Positions 37,469 to 45,131 of a DNA stretch of 64,000 nucleotides are shown here, in pieces. The stretch spans positions 186,001 to 250,000 of the forward strand of contig CAVZOY010000001.1 of the NCBI GenBank assembly GCA_963777095.1. Direction: 5' to 3'. The notes under the pieces are model-generated. The model saw only the letters and a program-made list of their open reading frames with translations, made no database searches and was not told where the DNA came from. The position numbers were made by a program, and so were the translations under genes. This DNA comes from CAVZOY01 sp963777095. Its GTDB lineage: Bacteria; Actinomycetota; Actinomycetes; Mycobacteriales; Geodermatophilaceae. Each line of letters starts with the position of its first letter. Within the stretch, counting starts at the first letter, position 1.

Positions 37469-37960
37469 GTGGTGATCATCTGGGGGAGCGGCTGGGGACC
37501 CCGCCGGCGTCGGCACCGCGGCCACGGATGGGGCCGGCGGCCGCCGCGCTACGGCTACGGGCGCGGCTACGGGCCCGGGTACGGACGGCGCGACGACTCG
37601 TGCCTGCGCGACCTGCTGCTGCTCAACACCGGCTGCTGCCTGGCGAACGCCATCGGCTGCGGCGGTGACTCGTTCCTCCTGGCGCCGACCACGCTCACGC
37701 ACGTCGCCTCCGCCGGCACCGGCGGGCGGGGCACCCCGATGGCCGGGCGGCTGATCGCCGCCGTCCGCGTCTACCAGCGCGAGGTGAGCCCGAGGCTGCC
37801 GCCGGGCGTCTGCCGGTTCGAGCCGACCTGCTCGCACTACGCCGTCGAGGCGCTCGAGACGCACGGCGCCCGCCGCGGCACGTGGCTCGCGCATCGCCGG
37901 CTCCTGCGCTGCCGTCCCGGTGCGGGCGGCGGAGCGGACCCGGTACCGCTCGCAGCCTGA
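37469..37960 (+). CDS. yidD: YidD-domain protein with Gly/Arg/Tyr-rich N-terminus
   Basis: The C-terminal 75 residues have the YidD signature RVYQREVSPRLPPGVCRFEP followed by TCSHYAVEALETHG, a small factor helping membrane protein insertion. YidD is usually 70-110 residues and lies between rnpA and yidC. Here it is 163 residues, away from those genes, with an added N-terminus rich in Gly, Arg, Tyr and Trp and then a cysteine cluster (TGCCLANAIGCGGDSF). A free-standing start inside (ATG 37739) would give a normal-sized YidD. Confidence 0.75.
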   Translation: MVIIWGSGWGPRRRRHRGHGWGRRPPRYGYGRGYGPGYGRRDDSCLRDLLLLNTGCCLANAIGCGGDSFLLAPTTLTHVASAGTGGRGTPMAGRLIAAVRVYQREVSPRLPPGVCRFEPTCSHYAVEALETHGARRGTWLAHRRLLRCRPGAGGGADPVPLAA

Positions 37961-38013
37961 CCGAGTCCGCGGTCCCAGAGTGATCTTCGGCACAATCAGG
38001 CCGTTCCTGTTAC

Positions 38014-38024
38014 GTTTCCGAAAC
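38014..38024. promoter_or_regulatory. GTTTCCGAAAC palindrome upstream of GH43 gene
   Basis: A 5-1-5 inverted repeat, 50 bases before the ATG of the secreted glycoside hydrolase. TTTCG/CGAAA half-sites of this kind are typical of LacI-family sugar repressors in actinobacteria. No such repressor is in the window. Confidence 0.4.
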
Positions 38025-38074
38025 TTCCGGAGGGGGAGTCACCCAGCCGAAATCCCGGCGCTGAGGAGATCCAC

Positions 38075-40042
38075 ATGGCACAGCCGTCCGTCCGCAGTTC
38101 TCTCGCTCGGACATCGCTCCTGATCGCCTTCTTCGTGACGCTGGGGCTGGTGATTCCGGCCACGAGCGCCGCGGCCCCCGGCGGCCAGGGCGGGACGAAC
38201 CCCGGCAGCTACGAGAACCCTCTGCTCCCGGTGATCCCCGAGGGCGGCCTCGTCGAGAGCTGCGCCGACCCGACGGTGATCAATGCCCAGGATCCGGAGA
38301 CGGGGCAGATCACCTGGTACATGTACTGCACCACCGACCCGTTGAACGACGAGGACGTCGACGCCGACGGGAATCCGGTCTTCCACCGGATCCCGACGAT
38401 GACCTCGACCGACCTGGTCAACTGGACGTACGTCGGCGACGCGTTCCCGCAGGGCACCGCCGGGCTGCCGGACTGGGCCGAGGAGGACGCGGCCCTCTGG
38501 GCGCCCGAGGTCGTCTACTCGACGACCTACGACCAGTACTACATGTTCTTCGGTGTCACCGACACGACCGCCGCGATCAGCGGCGTCGAGGACTGCGACA
38601 GCGACAACGCGATCGGCGTCGCCGTGAGCGACAGCCCGACCGGCCCGTGGGAGTTCTACGACGAGCCCGTCGTGGACCCGCGCCAGAACGGCGAGGGCTG
38701 CAACTTCTTGTGGACCTACGACCCCGACGTCCTCGGCGACTCGATCGAGAGCGAAGGCATCCTCTACTACGGCAGCTACTACGGCGGCGTGTTCGGCACC
38801 GAACTGGTGCTCACCGAGGACGGCGCCGAGGCGACGGGCACGCCGGTCATGGTCGCCATCGACAACAAGTACGAGGGCACCAACGTCATCTACAAGGACG
38901 GTTACTACTACATCTTCTTGTCGGCCACGAACTGCTGCAACGGAGCTCTGACCGGTTATGCGGTCTTCGTCGGCCGCTCCGAGAGCCCGCTCGGACCGTT
39001 CGTCGACCAGTACGGCAACTCGCTGCTCGACGCGCAGGCAGGCGGCACGCCGTTCCTCTACGGAAACGGCAACGAGTGGACCGGCACCGGGCACAACACG
39101 GTGTTCCAGGACGCGAACGGCGACTGGTGGACGATCTACCACGCGGTCGACCAGAACGACCCGTTCTACGAGTTCGCGCCCGGCTTCACCAAGCGGCCCG
39201 CTCTGCTCGACGCGATCGACTGGGTCGACGGCTGGCCGACCCTCAACGGCGGAAGCGGCCCGTCGAACAGCAAGATGCCGGCACCCGCCGCCCAGGAAGG
39301 CGAGGTCTCCCGCCACCAGACCCGTCTCGTCGAGACCCAGGCGCCGCACGAGCTGCTGGCGGCGTACTCCGACGAGTTCGACGGCACGACGCTCGACGGC
39401 GACTGGACGTGGGACCGCGGGACCAGCGCTCCGGCGGATCAGCCGACCTACACGCTGGAGAACGGCGTGCTCACCGTCGACATCCAGCACGGCGACACGT
39501 ACGTCGACGTCGACACCGCGTGGGTCCTGACCCGCGACGCTCCGGACGGCGACTACGTGGTCGAGACGCGAGTGCGCACGGACATTCCGGACGACGGCTG
39601 CTGCTTCAACTTCTCGCAGGCCGGCATCGGCATCTACGGCGACACGGACCACTACGTGAAGCTGACCAACACCTCCATCTGGAACACCCGGCAGACCGAG
39701 TGGGCCAAGGAGATCGGTGCCGAGCAGGCAGGCGAGGGCTGGTCGCGCTACGGCAACTCCGTCGTCGGCCCGCCGTCGGAGGAGTGGACGTACCTGCGCA
39801 TCGTGGTCGAGGAGCTCACGGGTGCCGAGCGCGCCGCAGCCGGCGGTGACACGCACAGCTACACCGCGTACACCAGCCAGGACGGCGAGAACTGGGTGCG
39901 TGGCCAGACCTGGACGCACACGATCGGCGACGACCAGCAGATCGCGCTGTTCTTCCAGGGGACGACCGACCCGAACCAGCAGTTCACGGCGGAGTTCGAC
40001 TACGTGCGGGTCTACAGCCTGAAGGAGACGCCGACCAAGTAG
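38075..40042 (+). CDS. Secreted GH43-type glycoside hydrolase
   Basis: The 655-residue protein has a signal peptide ending TSAAAP, then a five-bladed GH43 propeller (about 45-410). SCADPTVINAQ gives the first catalytic Asp, LWAPEVVYSTTYDQYYMFFG the second blade, and YEGTNVIYKDGYYYIFLSAT the catalytic Glu region. The C-terminal part (YSDEFDGTTLDGDWTWDRGT) is a concanavalin-like beta-sandwich as in arabinan- or xylan-active enzymes. GAGGAG precedes ATG 38075. Substrate (arabinan, xylan or similar) is inferred from family only. Confidence 0.87.
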   Translation: MAQPSVRSSLARTSLLIAFFVTLGLVIPATSAAAPGGQGGTNPGSYENPLLPVIPEGGLVESCADPTVINAQDPETGQITWYMYCTTDPLNDEDVDADGNPVFHRIPTMTSTDLVNWTYVGDAFPQGTAGLPDWAEEDAALWAPEVVYSTTYDQYYMFFGVTDTTAAISGVEDCDSDNAIGVAVSDSPTGPWEFYDEPVVDPRQNGEGCNFLWTYDPDVLGDSIESEGILYYGSYYGGVFGTELVLTEDGAEATGTPVMVAIDNKYEGTNVIYKDGYYYIFLSATNCCNGALTGYAVFVGRSESPLGPFVDQYGNSLLDAQAGGTPFLYGNGNEWTGTGHNTVFQDANGDWWTIYHAVDQNDPFYEFAPGFTKRPALLDAIDWVDGWPTLNGGSGPSNSKMPAPAAQEGEVSRHQTRLVETQAPHELLAAYSDEFDGTTLDGDWTWDRGTSAPADQPTYTLENGVLTVDIQHGDTYVDVDTAWVLTRDAPDGDYVVETRVRTDIPDDGCCFNFSQAGIGIYGDTDHYVKLTNTSIWNTRQTEWAKEIGAEQAGEGWSRYGNSVVGPPSEEWTYLRIVVEELTGAERAAAGGDTHSYTAYTSQDGENWVRGQTWTHTIGDDQQIALFFQGTTDPNQQFTAEFDYVRVYSLKETPTK

Positions 40043-40054
40043 CTCCTGCGGTCC

Positions 40055-40090
40055 GAGGCCGCCCCTGTCGCTCGCGGTGGGGGCGGCCTC
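40055..40090. terminator. Hairpin between GH43 and sigma-factor genes
   Basis: GAGGCCGCCCC (40055-40065) pairs exactly with GGGGCGGCCTC (40080-40090) around a 14-base loop, between convergent genes; it overlaps the last base of the sigma-factor stop codon. Confidence 0.75.
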
Positions 40091-41329
40091 TACGTGTCCT
40101 GTCCGTCCAGCCCGGCCCGGCGGCGCACCAGCAGATCGCGCTCGCGGGCGTTGCCCACGCGCGCGAGAGCCTCGTCGTAGGCATCGCGCGCCTCGGCGTC
40201 GCGGCCGAGCCGGCGCAGCAGGTCCGCGCGGACGGCGGGCAGCAGATGCGAGCGCGACAGGTCCAGGCCCTCGAGCGCCGCGAGTCCCGCGGCCGGGCCG
40301 TGCACCTCGGCGACGGCGACCGCGCGGTTGAGCGCCACGACGGGCGTCGGCGTCATCGCCAGGAGCTGGTCGTAGAGGGCCAGGATCTGCGCCCAGTCGG
40401 TGTCCGCGGCCGTCGGAGCGTCGGTGTGCACCGCCTGGATCGCGGCCTGCAGCTGGTACGGGCCGGGCGCCCCGCGCCGCAGGCACCGCCGGACCAGGTC
40501 GTGCCCCTCCCGGATCAGCGCGTCGTCCCACAGCGAGCGGTCCTGTTCGGGCAGCAGCACCGGTGCGCCGTCGGGCGCCACCCGCGCCGGACGGCGCGCC
40601 TCGGTGAGCAGCATCAGCGCGAGGAGGCCCGTTCCCTCCGGCTCGTCGGGCATCAGCCCGGCGAGCACCCGCGCCAGCCGGATCGCCTCGTGCCGCGAGG
40701 TCGTCGCGCACCAGGCCCTCGCCGGACGAGGCCGTGTGCCCCTCGGTGAACACCAGGTAGAGGACGGCGAGCACACCGCGCAGCCGGTCGGGCAGCTCCG
40801 CCTCGGTGGGCACGCGGTAGGGGATGTGCGCGTCGCGGATCTTGGCCTTTGCGCGCACCAGCCGCTGCGCCATCGTGGCCTCCGGCACGAGGAACGCGTG
40901 CGCGATCTCCGCCGTCGTGAGGCCACCCAGCAGCCGCAGGGTCAGCGCCACCTGTGCCGGCACCGCGAGTGCGGGGTGGCAGCAGGTGAAGATCAGCCGG
41001 AGGCGGTCGTCGGGCACGGCGCCGTCCTCCTCGGGTACGGGGTCGGGCTCCAGGGCGGCCTGCAGCCGGAGCGCTTCGGCGTGCCGGTCGTCGCGGGTGG
41101 ACTCGCGTCGCCAGCGGTCGATCGCCCGGTTGCGGGCGGTGGTCACGATCCAGCCGGCCGGGCTGGGCGGAACGCCGTCGGCCGGCCAGCGGCGGACGGC
41201 GGTGACGAAGGCGTCCTGCACCGCCTCCTCGGCGGCGTCGATGTCGCCGAGGAGACGGACGAGGACGGCGACCGCCCGGCCGTAGTGCTCGCGGAAGATC
41301 CGCTCGACCTCCGCGGTGGCGTCAGCCAT
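40090..41329 (-). CDS. ECF sigma factor with DUF6596/TPR-like C-terminus (frameshifted)
   Basis: Region 2 (IFREHYGRAVAVLVRLLGDI, AVQDAFVTAVRRWP) and region 4 (LTLRLLGGLTTAEIAHAFLV) mark an ECF sigma factor. The long C-terminal half (AIRLARVLAGLMPDEPEGTG, LYDQLLAMTPTPVVALNRAV, DLLRRLGRDAEARDAYDEAL) is the tetratricopeptide-like extension of the ECF42 type, usually linked to DGPF/YCII proteins. An extra G near 40698 breaks the frame. Repaired length is about 412 residues. The DGPF protein gene lies directly upstream, 4 bases away. Confidence 0.85.
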
Positions 41330-41333
41330 GCGG

Positions 41334-41684
41334 TCAGAAGCGCTCGCGCACGGGCCGGACCTCGACGGGCAGGCCGCCGAGGATGCGCGCGAGCTTGCCG
41401 GCCCAGGCGAGGGCGCCGTCGAGGTCGTCGGCCTGGATCATGTCGAAGCCGCCGATGAACTCCTTGCCCTCGGCGTAGGGGCCGTCGGTGACGAGCAGGT
41501 CGTCGCCGTCCGCACGGACGACGGTCGACGCCTCGGGCTGGTGCAGCGCCGCGGCGAAGACCCACGCGCCGGCCGCCTTCATCTCCTCGTTCAGCGCCGC
41601 GAGCTCGCGCATGACCGGCTCCAGGTCCTCGGGCGGCGGCACCTCGCCGACCGGCTGGACGATGTTGAGCAGGTACTGGGGCAT
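41334..41684 (-). CDS. DGPF/YCII-domain protein
   Basis: The 116-residue protein carries the DGPYAEGKEFIGGFDMIQAD motif of the DGPF (YCII-related) family. These small proteins are conserved partners of ECF42-type sigma factors. How the pair senses its signal is not settled. Start ATG 41684; the stop is 4 bases before the sigma start, so both are co-expressed. Confidence 0.88.
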   Translation of the reverse strand: MPQYLLNIVQPVGEVPPPEDLEPVMRELAALNEEMKAAGAWVFAAALHQPEASTVVRADGDDLLVTDGPYAEGKEFIGGFDMIQADDLDGALAWAGKLARILGGLPVEVRPVRERF

Positions 41685-41779
41685 GTCGTTCCTCCTCGGA
41701 TCGGCGCCGGCCCGGTGCCGGCCGCTCACCTCCTGTACGAGCGGCCTCCGGCTGGATCGACAGGTGCGGGGAGCAAATC

Positions 41780-42421
41780 TCAGCGGGGTGCGCGGGTGAC
41801 CACCCACACCGGCATCGCGCCGTCCTCCGTCTGCAGGTCGGTGGTCACCCGGAAGCCGGACCCGCGCAGGTAGGCCACCGCCGCCCAGCTGTAGGCGACG
41901 GCGGCCGCCGGCAGGCCGTCGGCGTCGCAGCGCGCCAGGGCCGGCGCCAGCACCGCGGCGGCCAGCCCCTGGCGCCGGGCGGTGGGCCGGGTGGCCAGGT
42001 GCAGCAGCTGCCAGTGCGGGCCGTCGGGCAGGTGCCGGGCGGCGCGGGCCTCGGTGCCGGCGACGATGCGCGCCCGGGAGTCCGACAGGTACGGCAGCTC
42101 GCGGTCCAGTGCCGCGCGGACGTCGGCCGGCAGGGGAGCGGTGTCGGCCGCGCCGTCCGGCGGTCGCCACAGCGCCACCGAGCCGACGTCCTCCGACACC
42201 CACGCCGTGCGGGTGGAGACCGCCCGGTGGGCGGCCAGCTCGTGCCAGCGGGTCAGCCGCTGCACCCGGCCGTCCTCGGGCAGCGCCCAGCGGGTCCAGC
42301 GCGTGGTCGCCGACGCCAGGGTGAGCGTCGCGGTGATCCGCGGGACGTCGGGCAGCTCGGCGAGCCGGGTCGGCAGCGGCTCCGGGTCGAGGCGGCGCGC
42401 GGTCGGACGGGGCGGGGTCAC
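41780..42421 (-). CDS. GNAT family acetyltransferase
   Basis: The 213-residue protein has the acetyl-CoA-binding LLHLATRPTARRQGLAAAVL segment (R/Q-x-x-G-x-A) near residue 150 and YLRGSGFRV near the end, the GNAT pattern. Start GTG 42421. It is divergent from nasC, with the predicted GlnR boxes between them. The substrate is unknown. Confidence 0.8.
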   Translation of the reverse strand: MTPPRPTARRLDPEPLPTRLAELPDVPRITATLTLASATTRWTRWALPEDGRVQRLTRWHELAAHRAVSTRTAWVSEDVGSVALWRPPDGAADTAPLPADVRAALDRELPYLSDSRARIVAGTEARAARHLPDGPHWQLLHLATRPTARRQGLAAAVLAPALARCDADGLPAAAVAYSWAAVAYLRGSGFRVTTDLQTEDGAMPVWVVTRAPR

Positions 42422-42483
42422 GCACCCATCCGACCACGCGCCGGCGACGTCAGGGCGCACCGCACAGCCGCGGCCGCAGCGCG

Positions 42484-42532
42484 GTGAGGCGGAAGGAACA
42501 CGACCTTGACGTCGGTGCACCTGTCGCGAAAC
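42484..42532 (+). promoter_or_regulatory. Predicted GlnR(-NnaR) operator of nasC
   Basis: Five-base boxes recur every 11 bases: GTGAG (42484), GGAAC (42495), TTGAC (42506), GCACC (42517), GAAAC (42528). GlnR sites in actinobacteria are GTnAC-n6-GAAAC type pairs. The same boxes GTGAG, GGAAC and GAAAC occur at identical spacing upstream of narK, and both end 22 bases before the start codon. Confidence 0.65.
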
Positions 42533-42554
42533 GGGGCCGCCGCAGTCTCGACGC

Positions 42555-45131
42555 GTGTCCGCAGCAACGTCCCTTCCCGTGCCGCGGGCCGGCCTGCGGA
42601 CGACGCGGACGCACTGCCCGTACTGCTCGCTGCAGTGCGGCGTCGCGCTCACCGCCGGCGACCGGCCGGCGACCCTCGTGCCGCTGGACTTCCCGACCAA
42701 CCGCGGCGGCCTGTGCTCCAAGGGCTGGTCCGCGCCCGAGCTGCTCGACCACCCGGAGCGGCTCACCCGGCCGCTGGTCCGCGCCGTCGCCGGCGACCGC
42801 AGCAGCCCGCTGGTCGAGGCGACCTGGGACGAGGCGCTCGGCCGCGTCGTCGCCGCGATCGAGCAGACGCAGGCCCGCCACGGCCGCGACGCCGTCGGCT
42901 GCTTCGGCGGGGGCTCGCTGACCAACGAGCAGGCCTACCAGTTCGGCAAGTTCGCCCGGGTCGCCCTGCGCACCAGCGCCATCGACTACAACGGCCGCTT
43001 CTGCATGTCGTCGGCGGCGGGCGCGGCCAACCGCGCGTTCGGCATCGACCGCGGCCTGCCCTTTCCGCTGTCCGACATCGCCGAGGCCGACGTCGTCGTC
43101 CTGGTCGGCAGCAACCCGGCCGACACGATGCCGCCGGCCATGCAGTGGTTCGACGAGGGCCGCGCCCGCGGTGCGCAGCACGTCGTCGTCGACCCGCGGC
43201 GGACGTCGACCGCGCGCAACGCCGCGCTGCACCTTCAGGCGCTGCCCGGCACCGACCTCGCGCTGGCCAACGGCCTGCTGCACATCGCGATCGCCGAAGG
43301 GCTCGTCGACGAGGACTACGTCGCCGCCCGCACCACCGGCTTCGACGCCGTCCGCGAGGGCGTCACCGGCTACTGGCCGGACCGGGTCGAGCGGCTCACC
43401 GGCGTTCCGGTCGCCGACCAGCGGCGCACGGTCTTCGCCCTGGCCCGGGCCGAGAAGGCGATCGTCCTGACCGCGCGCGGCGCCGAGCAGCACCGCAGCG
43501 GCACCGACACCACGCAGGCGTGGATCAACCTCGCCCTCGCCCTCGGCCTGCCGGGCCGCCCGGGCAGCGGCTACGGCACGGTCACCGGCCAGGGCAACGG
43601 ACAGGGCGGGCGCGAACACGGCCAGAAGGCCGACCAGCTGCCCGGCTACCGGTCGCTGTCCGACCCGGCCGCCCGCGCGCACGTGGCCGCCGTCTGGGGC
43701 GTCGACCCCGACGACCTGCCGATGCCGGGGAAGAGCGCCTTCGAGCTGCTCGACGCGCTCGGCACCGACGGCGGCGTCCGCACGCTGCTGGTGCTCGCCT
43801 CCAACGTCGCCGTCTCCGCTCCGGACGCGCGACGGGTCATCCGTCGGCTCGGCGACCTCGACTTCCTCGTCGTGAGCGACTTCTTCCTCTGCGAGACCGC
43901 CGAGCTCGCCGACGTCGTCCTGCCCAGCGCCATGTGGGCGGAGGAGGACGGCACGATGACCAACCTCGAGGGCCGGGTGATCCGCCGGCGCCGGGCGCTG
44001 GACCCGCCGGACCAGGCGCGCGACGACCTGGCCCTGCTCGCCGACCTCGCCGCCCGGCTGGGCTCCGGCGAGCGGTTCAGCGCCGATCCGGAGACCGTCT
44101 TCGAGGAGCTGGGCAGGGCGAGCGCCGGCGGCCGCGCCGACTACGCCGGCATCAGCTACGACCGGATCGACGCGGAGGACGGCGTCTTCTGGCCCTGCCC
44201 GACCCCCGAGCACCCCGGAACGCCGCGGCTGTTCGCCGACGGTTTCCCGACCCCCGACGGCCGGGCGCGCCTCGTCCGCGTCGAGCACGTCGACGCGCAC
44301 GAGCCGACCGACGCCGACTACCCGTACGTGCTCACCACCGGCCGGGTGCTCGCCCAGTACCAGTCGGGCACCCAGACCCGGCGCACCCGCAGCCTGCAGC
44401 TCATCGCCCCGACGCCCCGGGCCGAGCTGCACCCCGACCTCGCCCGGCGGCTCGGCATCGGTCAGGACGACGTGGTCGAGCTCGCCACCCGCCGCGGCCG
44501 CGCCCGGTTCCACGCGCACCTGACCGACGCGATCCGGCCCGACGTTGTCTTCGCGCCCTTCCACTGGGGCGGCGGCTCGTCGGCCAACGCCCTCACCGAC
44601 CCCGCGCTCGACCCCGTCAGCCGGATGCCCGCCTTCAAGGTCTGCGCCGTCGCCGTTCACCGCGTCGGCGGCCCGGACGAGCACATCCCCGCGCCCGACC
44701 CGCAGACCCAGCCGCGCCCGACGCCGCACGCGGCCGCCCCGACCGCCACCCCCCGCCCCCCGACCCGCACGAGGAGCACCCGCGTGAAGAGCACTCCACG
44801 GTTCCTGCAAGGCGTCTTCCCGATCACCGGTGAGGGGCTGGCCAAGCCCGGCCCGGTCGACGCCGCGCTGCGCTACACCGTCCCGGCCGGGGCGTCGGCC
44901 CAGGCGCTCTACTTCCGCGGCGGCAACTCCACCGGCGAGCTGGTCTACGTCCTGCTGCTGCGCGACGGGGAGCCGATGCGCTGGTTCCCGATCGGCGCCA
45001 AGGGCGACGTGCACGTGCCGCTGCGCGTCGTCGAGGACCTGCCCGGCGGCACGGTGGTCGAGCTGCACGTGGCGGCGCCCGAGGGCGTCACCGGCGACCT
45101 CGTCGTCGACCTGGGTCTGGTGGAGGTCTGA
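42555..45131 (+). CDS. nasC: Assimilatory nitrate reductase, molybdopterin subunit, with C-terminal extension
   Basis: Reduces nitrate to nitrite in the cytoplasm. Residues of about 1-710 form the Mo-bisMGD enzyme: the [4Fe-4S] motif C-x2-C-x3-C (CPYCSLQCG, residues 21-28) with the fourth Cys in CSKGWSAPEL, GSNPADTMPPAMQWF, GTDTTQAWINLALALGLPGR, GNGQGGREHGQKADQLPGYR. A Pro/Thr-rich linker (about 711-743) then leads, in the same frame and without a stop, to a 115-residue beta-rich domain (RFLQGVFPITGEGLAKPGPV). That domain could instead be a separate gene from GTG 44784. nirB starts at its stop codon (TGATG). Confidence 0.9.
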   Translation: MSAATSLPVPRAGLRTTRTHCPYCSLQCGVALTAGDRPATLVPLDFPTNRGGLCSKGWSAPELLDHPERLTRPLVRAVAGDRSSPLVEATWDEALGRVVAAIEQTQARHGRDAVGCFGGGSLTNEQAYQFGKFARVALRTSAIDYNGRFCMSSAAGAANRAFGIDRGLPFPLSDIAEADVVVLVGSNPADTMPPAMQWFDEGRARGAQHVVVDPRRTSTARNAALHLQALPGTDLALANGLLHIAIAEGLVDEDYVAARTTGFDAVREGVTGYWPDRVERLTGVPVADQRRTVFALARAEKAIVLTARGAEQHRSGTDTTQAWINLALALGLPGRPGSGYGTVTGQGNGQGGREHGQKADQLPGYRSLSDPAARAHVAAVWGVDPDDLPMPGKSAFELLDALGTDGGVRTLLVLASNVAVSAPDARRVIRRLGDLDFLVVSDFFLCETAELADVVLPSAMWAEEDGTMTNLEGRVIRRRRALDPPDQARDDLALLADLAARLGSGERFSADPETVFEELGRASAGGRADYAGISYDRIDAEDGVFWPCPTPEHPGTPRLFADGFPTPDGRARLVRVEHVDAHEPTDADYPYVLTTGRVLAQYQSGTQTRRTRSLQLIAPTPRAELHPDLARRLGIGQDDVVELATRRGRARFHAHLTDAIRPDVVFAPFHWGGGSSANALTDPALDPVSRMPAFKVCAVAVHRVGGPDEHIPAPDPQTQPRPTPHAAAPTATPRPPTRTRSTRVKSTPRFLQGVFPITGEGLAKPGPVDAALRYTVPAGASAQALYFRGGNSTGELVYVLLLRDGEPMRWFPIGAKGDVHVPLRVVEDLPGGTVVELHVAAPEGVTGDLVVDLGLVEV
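44784..45131 (+). CDS. Small beta-rich nitrate-operon protein (alternative internal start of nasC frame)
   Basis: GTG 44784 is preceded by GAGGAG (44771-44776) at 7-base spacing, a near-ideal ribosome binding site. The product would be 115 residues: KSTPRFLQGVFPITGEGL, YTVPAGASAQALYFRGGNST, GELVYVLLLRDGEPMRWFPI and a hydrophobic end (DLVVDLGLVEV). It may exist as a free protein, as the end of NasC, or both. Function unknown; the position between nasC and nirB suggests an accessory or structural role in nitrate reduction (inference). Confidence 0.5.
   Translation: MKSTPRFLQGVFPITGEGLAKPGPVDAALRYTVPAGASAQALYFRGGNSTGELVYVLLLRDGEPMRWFPIGAKGDVHVPLRVVEDLPGGTVVELHVAAPEGVTGDLVVDLGLVEV

Noticed and set aside
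38039..41329. A 1096-codon minus-strand frame joining the sigma factor to the antisense of the GH43 gene
   Set aside because: The join is caused by the frameshift near 40698; the real sigma gene ends at 40090.
42450..45068. An 872-codon antisense frame across nasC
   Set aside because: No recognisable domain; the plus strand encodes a full molybdopterin enzyme.
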